Of a stretch of 64,000 nt of DNA, positions 19,015-27,462 are shown one piece after another. The notes beneath the pieces are model-generated. The model was not told the origin of the DNA. It did not search any database and was given only the letters and a program-made list of their open reading frames with translations. Each line of letters opens with the position of its first letter. Within the stretch, counting starts at the first letter, position 1. Made by a program: the position numbers and the translations under genes. The DNA is from Kribbella soli. Its GTDB lineage: Bacteria; Actinomycetota; Actinomycetes; Propionibacteriales; Kribbellaceae. The stretch is from positions 310,001 through 374,000 of the forward strand of contig NZ_SJJZ01000006.1 in assembly GCF_004331345.1 (NCBI RefSeq), read 5' to 3'.

Positions 19015-19056
19015 AGGATCAGGCGCGGAGGATCAGGCTCGGGAGGTCAGGCGCGG
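19015..19056. repeat. Three-copy ~14-bp tandem repeat over helicase stop
   Basis: aggatcaggcgcgg, aggatcaggctcggg and aggtcaggcgcgg follow one another directly. The third copy covers the helicase stop codon at 19047-19049. Read on the minus strand it makes the last codons and the 3-prime leader of the mRNA. Confidence 0.7.
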
Positions 19057-20837
19057 CGCTGGGTGGCCCAGTCGCGGATCAGTTCGATCCGCTCCTTCAG
19101 CTGGATGGAGGAGGCGTGGGCGGCAGCCGGCCCGCCGAGTTTGCGGCGCAGGTCGTTGTGGATGACGCCGTGCGGCTGGCCGGTGCGGTGATGCCAGGCG
19201 GCGACCAGACCGTTCAGCTCGCGGCGGAGGAGCCCGATCTGCTCGTGGGTGGCCAGCTCGGTCGGCGTGGGGTCCTCACGGTCGCTCGTGGACCGTTGCG
19301 ACTTCTTCTGCGCCGCCAGCGACTTCTGCTGGCGTTTGTGCAGCAACTCGCGCACCTGGTCGGGCTCGAGCAGACCCGGCAACCCGAGGAAGTCCAGCTC
19401 CTCGTCGGACGCGTTGTCCCCGCCGGTCCCGTAGTCACCGCCGTCGAACACCACCCGGTCGAAGCTCGCATCCGACCCGAGCGCCTCGAAGTTTCCCTCG
19501 AGCTCGTCGCTCGCGCCCTCGGTCTGGTTCGCCTGCTTCAGCAAGTCGTCCTCGAGCGCGAAGATGTCGCCGTCCTCGTTGCTGTTCTTCCGGCCGAGGA
19601 CGTGGTCGCGCTCGACCTCCATCTCGGCCGCGAACCCGAGCAGCCGGGTCACCGACGGCACGAACACCGACGCCGTCTCACCCCGCTTCCGAGCCCGCAC
19701 GAACCGCCCGACCGCCTGCGCGAAGAACAGCGGAGTCGACGTCGGCGTCGCATAGACGCCGACCGCCAGCCGCGGTACGTCGACGCCCTCCGACACCATC
19801 CGCACGGCGACCATCCACCGGGACTCGTCCTCGGAGAACTTCTGGATCTTCTTGCTCGCCGCCTTCTCGTCCGACAGCACGACGGTCGGCGACTCCCCGG
19901 TCAGCTCGCGCAGCGTCTTCGCGTACGCGCGGGCCGTGTTCTGATCACCCGAGATCACCAGCGCGCCGGCGTCCGGCATGTGCCGCCGTACCTCGGTCAG
20001 CCGCTTGTCCGCGGCCGCCAGCACCGCGCCCATCCACTCGCCCGCCGGGTCCAGCGCGGTCCGCAGCGCCTGGGCGGTCAGGTCCTTGGTGAGCGGCTCG
20101 CCCAGCCGGGCGGCGACCTCGTCACCGGCCTTGGTCCGCCAGCGCATCTCGCCCGAGTACGACATGAAGATCACCGGACGTACGACGTGGTCGCGCAGCG
20201 CGTGCCCGTACCCATAGGTGTAGTCCGCCTTGCTCCGGGCGACCCCGTCGTGGCCTTCTTCGTACGTCACGAACGGGATCGGGTTGTCGTCGCTGCGGAA
20301 CGGCGTACCGGTCAGGCAGAGGCGGCGGGCCGCGGGCTCGAACGCCTCGCGGACACCCTCACCCCAGCTGAGCGCGTCACCGCCGTGGTGCACCTCGTCC
20401 AGGATCACCAGGGTCTTGAACCGCTCGGTCCGGACCCGGAACGCCAGCGGGTTCACCGCGATCCCGGCGTACGTCACCGCGACGCCCTGGTAGTCCTTGT
20501 TCGTCTTCCCGCGCCGCCCGGCGAACGCGGGATCGATCGCGATCCCGGCCCGGTCGGCCGCCTCGGCCCACTGGACCTTGAGGTGCTCGGTCGGCGTGAC
20601 CACGGTGATCCGCTCGATCTGCCGCCGGTGCAGCAGCTCGGCGGCCACGGTCAGCGCGAACGTCGTCTTACCGGCGCCCGGGGTCGCGACCGCGAGGAAG
20701 TCCCGCGGGTTCTTGTCGAAATAGACCTGGAGCGCCTCGGCCTGCCAGGCTCGCAGCTTGCTCGCGGTACCCCACGCCGCCCGGTCCGGATAGGCCGGTG
20801 GCAGGACAGCAGGGTTGGCCGGCACGTGCGAATCCAC
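19047..20837 (-). CDS. DEAD/DEAH-box superfamily 2 helicase
   Basis: 596 aa from GTG 20837 with GGGGGAG about 9 nt upstream. Helicase motifs: Q-like LRAWQAEALQVYFDKNP, Walker A ATPGAGKTTFAL, Walker B/DEAH as ILDEVHHGGDA, motif III LCLTGTPFRSDD. The C-terminal RecA lobe has VALVISGDQ-type strands (GALVISGDQNTARAYAK), VAVRMVSEGVDVPRL (motif V) and QAVGRFVRARKRGE (motif VI). The C-terminal about 170 residues are charged and may be a coiled coil. It is of the ResA/UvrB-like type often encoded alone in actinobacteria; no methylase or nuclease is adjacent. Role probably in nucleic-acid remodelling. Confidence 0.93.
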   Translation of the reverse strand: MDSHVPANPAVLPPAYPDRAAWGTASKLRAWQAEALQVYFDKNPRDFLAVATPGAGKTTFALTVAAELLHRRQIERITVVTPTEHLKVQWAEAADRAGIAIDPAFAGRRGKTNKDYQGVAVTYAGIAVNPLAFRVRTERFKTLVILDEVHHGGDALSWGEGVREAFEPAARRLCLTGTPFRSDDNPIPFVTYEEGHDGVARSKADYTYGYGHALRDHVVRPVIFMSYSGEMRWRTKAGDEVAARLGEPLTKDLTAQALRTALDPAGEWMGAVLAAADKRLTEVRRHMPDAGALVISGDQNTARAYAKTLRELTGESPTVVLSDEKAASKKIQKFSEDESRWMVAVRMVSEGVDVPRLAVGVYATPTSTPLFFAQAVGRFVRARKRGETASVFVPSVTRLLGFAAEMEVERDHVLGRKNSNEDGDIFALEDDLLKQANQTEGASDELEGNFEALGSDASFDRVVFDGGDYGTGGDNASDEELDFLGLPGLLEPDQVRELLHKRQQKSLAAQKKSQRSTSDREDPTPTELATHEQIGLLRRELNGLVAAWHHRTGQPHGVIHNDLRRKLGGPAAAHASSIQLKERIELIRDWATQRRA

Positions 20838-20895
20838 AGACAGCTACTCCCCCGAAGTCGACAGTGTGCCGGGCAGGAAGGTTACCCGAGATCTG

Positions 20896-21385
20896 TTACG
20901 AGATCAGATCCGCCGGCACCACCGTCACGTCGTACGGACTCGTCAACCGCGCCGATTCCTCGCCGGTGACCTTCGCGACCTGCACATATGCGCCGTCCCG
21001 CAACTCCCACGCAATCAAACTCGGCGTGTCGGGATCCACCACCCAGTACGCCTGACACCCTGCAGCCTCCAGCCGCGAGAACTTGACCATCACGGCGGGC
21101 GACCAGGAGGTCCGGGATCATCACCGTGTCGTCCGCCAGCACCATGTCGAACGGCGCCACCATGACGTAGAGCTCCGGCGGGCACACCTGCCTCAGGTGG
21201 ATGAGGAGATTGCTGGCCACATCCTGGTGGTTGAACGACGGGCTCGGGGTCACGAGAAGGACTCCGTCGATGAGCTCGCGCCGGTACCCGTCATCGGGCA
21301 TCCGGTCGAGATCGGCGCGGGTCAGCGGCATTGCTGGTCGGCTGAACACGTCGGGTGGGTCCGGAATGCTGTCCACGACACTCAT
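20896..21385 (-). pseudogene. Uma2-family (DUF820) nuclease gene with internal deletion and frameshift
   Basis: The 5-prime part encodes a normal Uma2 N-terminus: MPLTRADLDRMPDDGYRREL, IDGVLLVTPSPSFNHQDVAS, DDTVMIPDLLVARRD. Then the frame breaks. Another frame, starting within the same codons near 21093, continues with KFSRLEAAGCQAYWVVDPDT and PSLIAWELRDGAYVQ, a normal Uma2 C-terminus. About 25-35 residues that usually lie between (the segment with VLAVEVLSPST and the catalytic E-x-K pair) are missing. The gene is therefore inactive by both deletion and frameshift. Confidence 0.85.
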
Positions 21386-21506
21386 AGTGCCTCCTTCGGT
21401 CGGTCAGGTCAGAGAAGGTGCCGGGATCTGCCCCGGGTTGCCCCGGGAATCCCCGGGGTGTGGAAAAGTTCCGGATCGGCTGGTGACACGTCCTACACTC
21501 GGGGGT

Positions 21507-21779
21507 ATGAGTACTCAGCTGACCCCCGGTGCGGAGACGGTTGTCGACGAGCGGACCAACACGTCGCCGGCAGAGCCGGGCGATCACGAGCGGTTCTCGC
21601 ACTACGTGCCGAAGGACAAGCTGACCGAGGCGATGGTGATGGGCACGCCGGTGGTCGCGCTGTGCGGCAAGGTGTGGGTCCCGAGCCGCGACCCGCAGCG
21701 CTTCCCGGTCTGCCCGGAGTGCAAGGAGATCTGGGACTCGCTGAACCCGGGTGACGAGGGCGGCGGCGACGACGAGTAG
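21507..21779 (+). CDS. DUF3039-domain protein
   Basis: 90 aa. The ATG at 21507 follows a G-rich stretch. The conserved core reads ERFSHYVPKDKLTEAMVMGT, PVVALCGKVWVPSRDPQRFP and VCPECKEIWDSL. The CGK and CPEC cysteines look like a small zinc site. DUF3039 proteins are ubiquitous in actinobacteria, of unknown function. The acidic tail GDEGGGDDE is typical. It is convergent with yqgE. Confidence 0.9.
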   Translation: MSTQLTPGAETVVDERTNTSPAEPGDHERFSHYVPKDKLTEAMVMGTPVVALCGKVWVPSRDPQRFPVCPECKEIWDSLNPGDEGGGDDE

Positions 21780-21797
21780 TCCGGCCCTGGTTCCGGC

Positions 21798-22355
21798 CTA
21801 GTTCTGGGTCGGGTCGTCGGGGTACGTCGCCAGGTACGCCATCTGGTCGTTCTGGCGGCGCAGGACCCGGCGCCACAGGGTGTCCGGGTCGTGGCCGAAC
21901 ACGTCTTCCGGCACGGAGTCGACGACGTACCAGGCGCCCTCGGCGATCTCGCCCTCGAGCTGGCCGCTGGACCAGCCGGCGTACCCGGCGAAGATCCGCA
22001 TCCGGGTGATCGCGCCCTCCAGCAGCACCGGCGGTACGTCGAGGTCGACCAGACCGATCCGCCCGAAGCACTCGCGCCAGCCGGGCGGGTCCGTGGACTC
22101 GGCCACCTCGGCGACCGCGAGCGCGCTGTCGGTGCCGACCGGGCCACCCATGAACAGCACACCGGGCTCGTCGACCGCGGACGACCAGTTCGGCAGCACC
22201 TGCCCCACGGACAGGTCCGCGGCGCGGTTCACCACCACCCCGAGCGCGCCGTCGTCGTCGTGATCCAGCAGCAGGATCACCGACCGGCGGAAGGGCGGCT
22301 CGTCGAGCAACGGCGTGGCCACCAGCAGCGAACCGGTCAGGGTCGAGACCGTCAT
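21798..22355 (-). CDS. YqgE/AlgH family protein (UPF0301)
   Basis: 185 aa from ATG 22355 preceded by GGGG. The family signature is clear: LTGSLLVATPLLDEPPFRRS, VILLLDHDDDGALGVVVNR, LFMGGPVGTDSAL, RIFAGYAGWSSGQLEGEIAE and GAWYVVDS. Biochemical function is unknown. It is found next to diverse housekeeping genes in actinobacteria. It probably forms an operon with the VanZ-like gene and malic enzyme upstream on the same strand. Confidence 0.93.
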   Translation of the reverse strand: MTVSTLTGSLLVATPLLDEPPFRRSVILLLDHDDDGALGVVVNRAADLSVGQVLPNWSSAVDEPGVLFMGGPVGTDSALAVAEVAESTDPPGWRECFGRIGLVDLDVPPVLLEGAITRMRIFAGYAGWSSGQLEGEIAEGAWYVVDSVPEDVFGHDPDTLWRRVLRRQNDQMAYLATYPDDPTQN

Positions 22356-22362
22356 ACCCCCA

Positions 22363-22788
22363 TCATGGCGTACGACGGGGCACCCGGCCCCGCCCGTACC
22401 TGGCCAGCCAGGCACCGAGCGCGACCCCGGCGATGTCGGCGAGCGCGTCGAACGGATCGCCGTCGCGCTGGGGCAGCAGCCAATGCTGCACCAGTTCGCT
22501 GACCACCGCGTTCGCGACCAGTGCCCCGAGCAACCAGCGGACCGGCAGCCCGACCTTCGTCCCGGTGAACGCGACCGCCGCGAACAGGAAGCAGTGCGCG
22601 ACCTTGTCGATCTGCGGGATCCCGATGTGCGGACCCGCCTCGCGGGGCGCGTAGACGCCGTACAGCTGCAACGCCACTGCCGCGACGAAGGCGATCCGCC
22701 AGGCCCAGACCCGCACCCGCGAGCCGGTGTCTTCCGAAACCGCGCCAGTCACAGTGCCAGTCCCACGGCCAGTCCCAGTGCCGGTCAC
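22363..22788 (-). CDS. VanZ-like membrane protein
   Basis: 141 aa from GTG 22788, whose codon overlaps the malic-enzyme stop. An internal GTG at residue 13 is an alternative. The N-terminal MTGTGTGRGTGTVTG is low complexity and is encoded by a 12-bp tandem repeat. Then four TM segments: about 27-44, 60-80, 82-100 and 112-128. VanZ-type motifs: IPQIDKVAHCFLFAAVAFTG, SELVQHWLLPQRDGDPFDAL and ADIAGVALGAWL. Role unknown. Confidence 0.8.
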   Translation of the reverse strand: MTGTGTGRGTGTVTGAVSEDTGSRVRVWAWRIAFVAAVALQLYGVYAPREAGPHIGIPQIDKVAHCFLFAAVAFTGTKVGLPVRWLLGALVANAVVSELVQHWLLPQRDGDPFDALADIAGVALGAWLARYGRGRVPRRTP

Positions 22789-22793
22789 AGGGC
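22746..22793. repeat. Four-copy 12-bp tandem repeat over malic-enzyme stop/VanZ start
   Basis: cagtcacagtgc, cagtcccacggc, cagtcccagtgc and cggtcacagggc are exactly 12 bp each. The array contains the malic-enzyme stop (22785-22787), the overlapping VanZ GTG start and the first dozen VanZ codons. Confidence 0.75.
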
Positions 22794-24215
22794 CGGGGTG
22801 TCGTCCGGGAAGCTCTCGTGCGCAGGGGCCCTGCCGCCGGCCGCGTCGCGGACGGCGTGCGCCACCCTCGTGTGCACCTCCGGGTGGAAGACGCTCGGCA
22901 CGATGTAGTCCGCGTTCAGCTCGTCGTCGGTGACGACACCGGCCAGGGCCTTCGCCGCGGCCAGCTCCATGTCGATCGACACCTTCGACGACTGCGCGTC
23001 GAGCAGACCGCGGAAGACACCCGGGAAGACCAGCACGTTGTTGATCTGGTTCGGGAAGTCGCTGCGCCCGGTCGCCACCACGGCCGCGTGCTCGTGCGCC
23101 GCGGCCGGGTCGACCTCCGGGTCCGGGTTGGCCAGCGCGAAGACGATCGCGTCCTTGTTCATGGTGGCGATGTCGGCGCCGTTCAGGATGTTCGGCGCGG
23201 AGACGCCGATGAACACGTCCGCCCCGCTCAGCGCACCCTTCAGATCGCCGCTGTACTTCGCCGCGTTGGTGTTCTCCGCGATCCAGCGCAGCTCCGGCGA
23301 CAGCCCTTCGCGTTCGGTGTGGATGACGCCGGCGATGTCGGCGACGATCGTGTCCTTCACGCCGGCCTTGATCAGCAGCTTCAGGATCGCGGTACCGGCC
23401 GCACCCGCACCGGACAGCACCACGCGGATCTCACTGATGTCCTTGCCGACCACTCGCAGCGCGTTGAAGAGCGCCGCCAGCACAACGACCGCCGTACCGT
23501 GCTGGTCGTCGTGGAAGACCGGGATGTCGAGCTCCTCGCGCAGCCGGGCCTCGATCTCGAAGCAGCGCGGCGCGGAGATGTCCTCGAGGTTGATGCCGGC
23601 GAAGCCCGGGGCGATCGCCTTGACGATCTGGACGATCGCGTCCGGGTCCTGGGTGTCCAGGCACAGCGGCCAGGCGTCGATCCCGGCGAACCGCTTGAAC
23701 AGCGCGGCCTTGCCCTCCATCACCGGCAGCGCGGCCTTCGGGCCGATGTTGCCCAGGCCCAGTACGGCGGAACCGTCGGTGACGACCGCGACGCTGTTGC
23801 GCTTGATCGTCAGCCGGCGCGCGTCCTCCGGGTTGGCGGCGATCGCCAGGCAGACCCGCGCGACACCCGGCGTGTAGATCATCGACAGGTCGTCACGGTT
23901 GCGGATCGGGTGCTTGGCCTCCATCGAGATCTTGCCACCGAGGTGCATCAGGAAGGTCCGGTCCGAGACCCGGCCGATCTCGACGCCCGGTACGGCGCGC
24001 ATCGCCTCGACCAGGCGGCCGGCGTGCTCGGTGTCGGCCGCGGCGCAGGTGACGTCGATCCGCAGCCGCTCGTGGCCGGACGCGGTCACGTCGAGCGCGG
24101 TGACCAGACCGCCGGCCTGCTCGACCGCGGTCGTCAGCTTGCTCACCGTCGAGCCACCCGCGGGCACCTCGAGGCGAACGGTGATGGAGTACGAAACACT
24201 CGGCAAGGCAGTCAC
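22785..24215 (-). CDS. NAD(P)-dependent malic enzyme with N-terminal ACT domain
   Basis: 476 aa. An ACT regulatory domain occupies about 5-80 (YSITVRLEVPAGGSTVSKLT). The malic-enzyme N-domain follows with MIYTPGVARVCLAIAANPED, KRNSVAVVTDGSAVLGLGNI and the metal site NLEDISAPRCFEIE and IPVFHDDQHGTAVV. The Rossmann motif is VVLSGAGAAGTAILKLLI. It decarboxylates malate to pyruvate, cytoplasmic. The ACT domain suggests allosteric control by a small ligand. First gene of a probable operon with the VanZ-like gene and yqgE. Confidence 0.95.
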   Translation of the reverse strand: MTALPSVSYSITVRLEVPAGGSTVSKLTTAVEQAGGLVTALDVTASGHERLRIDVTCAAADTEHAGRLVEAMRAVPGVEIGRVSDRTFLMHLGGKISMEAKHPIRNRDDLSMIYTPGVARVCLAIAANPEDARRLTIKRNSVAVVTDGSAVLGLGNIGPKAALPVMEGKAALFKRFAGIDAWPLCLDTQDPDAIVQIVKAIAPGFAGINLEDISAPRCFEIEARLREELDIPVFHDDQHGTAVVVLAALFNALRVVGKDISEIRVVLSGAGAAGTAILKLLIKAGVKDTIVADIAGVIHTEREGLSPELRWIAENTNAAKYSGDLKGALSGADVFIGVSAPNILNGADIATMNKDAIVFALANPDPEVDPAAAHEHAAVVATGRSDFPNQINNVLVFPGVFRGLLDAQSSKVSIDMELAAAKALAGVVTDDELNADYIVPSVFHPEVHTRVAHAVRDAAGGRAPAHESFPDDTPAL

Positions 24216-24283
24216 GCGGGTGATCCTCTCATGTCACTGGTAATGCCCGGAGGTTCCGTAAGTAAAGTGCACGACAGACCTCT

Positions 24284-24303
24284 GGGTAATCCATTACTCG
24301 ACC
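24284..24303. promoter_or_regulatory. LacI-type operator, site 1
   Basis: gggtaatccattactcgacc has the inverted arms gtaat/attac around cc. It lies 31-50 nt upstream of the LacI GTG start. It matches 17 of 20 positions of the site upstream of the sugar ABC operon at 29032-29051 read on the minus strand. Confidence 0.65.
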
Positions 24304-24333
24304 GGTTACTGTTCCGTCAGGAAGGGAGCCAGA

Positions 24334-25323
24334 GTGCCGACTGTCAGCGACGTGGCCGCGCGCGCCGGGGTGTCGACGGCGACCGTGTCGCGAGCGCTGA
24401 ACGGGAAGCCGACGGTCGACCCGGACCTCGCCGCGCGGGTGCGGCAAGCGGCCGACGAGCTCGGGTACCAGCCGAATGGCCCGGCGCGGAACCTGCGCCG
24501 CCAGGAGGCCGCGGTGGTGGCGCTGATCATCTCGGACGTGGAGAACCCGTTCTTCACCGCGATCGCCCGCGGGGTGGAGGACGTCGCGCACGAGGTCGGG
24601 TACTCCGTCGTGCTCTGCAACTCCGACGAGAGCGTGGAGAAGGAGAACCGCTACCTCGACATCGCCATCCAGGAACGGGTCGCGGGCGTCATCCTGTCCC
24701 CGAGCGGTCCGACGTCCACTGTCGCGAAACTGGCGTCGCGCGGTACGGCGTACGTCGCGGTGGACCGGCCGCTGCCCGGGCAGGACAGTGACGTCGTCCT
24801 GGTCGACACCCGGCTCGCCGCCCGCGAGGCGACCGCCCATTTGGTTGCCCAAGGCTACGAGCGGATCGGCTGCATCACCGGCCCGGCCGGTGTCCGCACC
24901 GCCGACGACCGCCTGGCCGGGTACCGCGACGCACTCAAGGCGGCCCGTCGCCGTACGCCGAAGCTCGTGCGGCGGACCGAGTACAAGGCCGCCGGCGCGC
25001 ACCGTGCTGCCCTCGACCTGCTCGCCCAGTCCGAACCACCGGACGCCCTCCTGATCGCGAACAGCGCGATGGCGGTCGGTGTGCTGCAAGCCCTGCAGGA
25101 GCGCGGTGTGCGCGCCGGGCGGGACGTCGGCCTCGTCACGTTCGACGATGCGCCGTGGGCCGCGCTCGTCGACCCGCCGCTGTCCGTGGTCGCGCAACCG
25201 GCGTACGAGATCGGCGCCGTCGCCGCCCGCCTCCTCCTCGCACGCATCGCCGACCCCACTCGCCCACCGACCGCGACCACGCTGGGCGCCCGACTCATCG
25301 AGCGAGCAAGCTCCCGCCGCTGA
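24334..25323 (+). CDS. LacI-family transcriptional regulator
   Basis: 329 aa from GTG 24334 with GGAAGGGAG 5 nt upstream. The N-terminal LacI HTH is TVSDVAARAGVSTATVSRAL, followed by the hinge (PNGPARNLRRQEAAVVALII) and a periplasmic-binding-protein-like sensing domain (about 60-325: DVENPFFTAIARGVEDVAHE, ERIGCITGPAGVRTADDRLA, GLVTFDDAPWAALVDPPLSV). It converges on the sugar ABC operon and shares an operator with its promoter, so it probably represses that operon until its sugar is present. Confidence 0.94.
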   Translation: MPTVSDVAARAGVSTATVSRALNGKPTVDPDLAARVRQAADELGYQPNGPARNLRRQEAAVVALIISDVENPFFTAIARGVEDVAHEVGYSVVLCNSDESVEKENRYLDIAIQERVAGVILSPSGPTSTVAKLASRGTAYVAVDRPLPGQDSDVVLVDTRLAAREATAHLVAQGYERIGCITGPAGVRTADDRLAGYRDALKAARRRTPKLVRRTEYKAAGAHRAALDLLAQSEPPDALLIANSAMAVGVLQALQERGVRAGRDVGLVTFDDAPWAALVDPPLSVVAQPAYEIGAVAARLLLARIADPTRPPTATTLGARLIERASSRR

Positions 25324-25408
25324 CCGCCACGCCATCACAATTGCCGCCGCATCGCCGACCCCACGCTCAGGGGTCCCGCTCCGCTGCGATTGTGATGGCC
25401 TGGCGGTC
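25322..25408. repeat. Inverted-repeat intergenic element, copy 1
   Basis: gaccgccacgccatcacaat (25322-25341) and attgtgatggcctggcggtc (25389-25408) form a 20-bp stem with one mismatch, enclosing 47 bp. It lies between the LacI gene and the convergent sugar-binding protein gene. The same 19-bp arm, with the same variable position, recurs around 39009-39093 behind the second LacI gene. Confidence 0.85.
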
Positions 25409-25416
25409 CGCCTCCG

Positions 25417-26433
25417 TCAGCCTGTCGGGTTTTCCTCGGCGTAGATCTTCGCCGCGTTCGAGGCGTCGATCAGGCGCGTGGGGAGGGTCTGCGTCTTCTC
25501 GATGGTGCCGCACTCGACCAGGATCTTCTTCGCGGCGGCGATCGCTTCCTTGCCGTTCGTCGGGTACGTGAAGGTGGCGGACAGGCGGCCCTGCTCGACG
25601 GCCTTGATCCCGCCGGACGGGATCGGCAGCGCGTCGATGCCGGTGAACTTCATCTCCTTCTCCCGGCCGACCGCCTTCGCGGCCAGGTAGGCGCCCTCGG
25701 CCATCGGGTCGTTGTGCGAGTACACGACGTCGATCTTCGGGTTCGCCTTCAGCAGGGCGTCCATCTGCGCCTGCCCTTTCTCCCGCAGCCAGTCACCGCT
25801 CGCGCTCGCGATCACCTTGACCTTCGGGTTGCCCTTGATCCCCTCGACGAATCCCTCGTGCCGCTCGGCCTGCGGGGTCGCGCCGGCCAGTCCCTTGAGC
25901 TCGACCACGTTCCCGCCCTGCGGCAGCAGCTTCTCGGCGATGTACTTCCCGGCCTCGCGACCGATCTGCACGTTGTCGCCGCCGATGAACCCGGTGTACG
26001 CGTCGCCCTCGACCTTGCGGTCCAGCACGATCACCGGGATGCCCTTGTCGTAGGCCTTCTTCACCACCGCGGTGAGCGGCTTCGCCTCGTTCGGGCTGAT
26101 GATCAGCAGGTCGATCTGCTGGGTGATGTAGTTCTCCACGTCCGCGACCTGCTTGGCGTTGTCCTGCGCCGCGTCCGCGAACTTCACGTCGAACTGCGGC
26201 ACGTCCTTGGCCGCCGCCTTGATGTCGTCGTCCATCCGCTGCCGGTACGGCTCGGCGACGTTCGCCTGGCTCATCCCGATCGTGTACTTGCCGTCGGTTC
26301 CCTTGCAGGACTTGGACGACCCCGGCGACGCACCGCCCGAGGCCCGTTCGCTGGTCGTCCCGCAACCGGCCAGCACCAACGCGGCCATGACAAACGGGGC
26401 TGCGGCAGCCAGTGGAATTCGTACAGAGCGCAT
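25417..26433 (-). CDS. Sugar ABC transporter substrate-binding lipoprotein (RbsB-like)
   Basis: 338 aa. Lipoprotein signal: MRSVRIPLAAAAPFVMAALV with lipobox VLAGC, Cys about 24. A type I periplasmic-binding fold (Peripla_BP_4): YTIGMSQANVAEPYRQRMDD, NYITQQIDLLIISPNEAKPL, VIVLDRKVEGDAYTGFIGGD, YSHNDPMAEGAYLAAKAVG. It captures a monosaccharide outside the membrane. Last gene of the ATPase-permease-binding protein operon. Confidence 0.94.
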   Translation of the reverse strand: MRSVRIPLAAAAPFVMAALVLAGCGTTSERASGGASPGSSKSCKGTDGKYTIGMSQANVAEPYRQRMDDDIKAAAKDVPQFDVKFADAAQDNAKQVADVENYITQQIDLLIISPNEAKPLTAVVKKAYDKGIPVIVLDRKVEGDAYTGFIGGDNVQIGREAGKYIAEKLLPQGGNVVELKGLAGATPQAERHEGFVEGIKGNPKVKVIASASGDWLREKGQAQMDALLKANPKIDVVYSHNDPMAEGAYLAAKAVGREKEMKFTGIDALPIPSGGIKAVEQGRLSATFTYPTNGKEAIAAAKKILVECGTIEKTQTLPTRLIDASNAAKIYAEENPTG

Positions 26434-26445
26434 GACGAGCCTTCC

Positions 26446-27462
26446 TTACGAGGTGGGGCGGAGTCGCTGCAGCGCGGCGGCGGCAACGATCACCAGTCCC
26501 TTGATCAGGAGCTGGATGTTGGAGTCGATGTTGTTCAGGGCAAGGATGTTGTTCAGTACGCCGAGCAGCAGCGCACCCGCCACCGTCCCGGCCACCGAAC
26601 CACGGCCGCCCGCCAGGCTGGTGCCGCCGATCACCACCGCGGCGATCGCGTCCAGCTCGTAGCCGATGCCGTCGTTCGGGCTGCCCTGGTTGAGCTGGAC
26701 GGCGTGCACGATGCCGGCCAGCGAGGCGAGCAGCCCGCAGATCGCGAACACCGCGATCTTGACCCGGACCACGGGTACGCCGGACAACCGCGCGGCCTTC
26801 TCGTTGCCGCCGACGGCGTACAGGTGCCGGGAGAAGGCGCTGACCCGGAGGAACACGACCGCGGCGATCGCGACCACCGCGAAGATGATCACTGGGATCG
26901 GCACCAGGCCGCCGAAGGTGCGTTCGCCGAGCAGTGCGAACGACGTCGGCGCTTCCTTCGGTCCGTCGCCGTACGCGATCGCGACGCCCTGGCCGCCGGA
27001 CCAGATCCGGGCCAAACCTCTGGCTATCTGCAGGCCCGCGAGGGTGACGATGAACGACTGGATCCCGATCATCGCGGTCGCGACGCCTTGCAGGGCGCCG
27101 AAGACCAGGCCGATCGCCAGCACCAGCACGACAGACGGCAGGAAGCCCCAGTCGTTCTCGACCATCAGGACGGCGGATCCGACCGCGGCGAGCCCGAGCA
27201 CCGCACCGACCGAGAGGTCGATCCCGCCGATCAGGATCACGAACGTCATGCCGACCGCGATGATCCCGATCTCGGACACCGCGCGGACCACGTTCGCCAG
27301 GTTGTCCGCGCTGACGAAGAGGATCTCGCCGTTCTTGCGCGGCGAGAAGATGATCGCCGCGACGAAGACCGCGATCAGCCCGAACACGCTCTGGAACCGG
27401 AACAGCGTCGCGACCACGGATGGCTTCTCCGTCGTCACCACCTTGTCCTGTACGTCGGTCAC
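26446..27462 (-). CDS. Sugar ABC transporter permease (RbsC-like)
   Basis: 338 aa from GTG 27462; its start overlaps the ATPase stop. About 8-10 TM segments. BPD_transp_2 signatures: GIDLSVGAVLGLAAVGSAVL, FIVTLAGLQIARGLARIWSG, NEKAARLSGVPVVRVKI (the EAA-like loop contacting the ATPase) and VVIGGTSLAGGRGSVAGTVA. Inner-membrane channel of the ribose-type importer. Confidence 0.94.
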   Translation of the reverse strand: MTDVQDKVVTTEKPSVVATLFRFQSVFGLIAVFVAAIIFSPRKNGEILFVSADNLANVVRAVSEIGIIAVGMTFVILIGGIDLSVGAVLGLAAVGSAVLMVENDWGFLPSVVLVLAIGLVFGALQGVATAMIGIQSFIVTLAGLQIARGLARIWSGGQGVAIAYGDGPKEAPTSFALLGERTFGGLVPIPVIIFAVVAIAAVVFLRVSAFSRHLYAVGGNEKAARLSGVPVVRVKIAVFAICGLLASLAGIVHAVQLNQGSPNDGIGYELDAIAAVVIGGTSLAGGRGSVAGTVAGALLLGVLNNILALNNIDSNIQLLIKGLVIVAAAALQRLRPTS

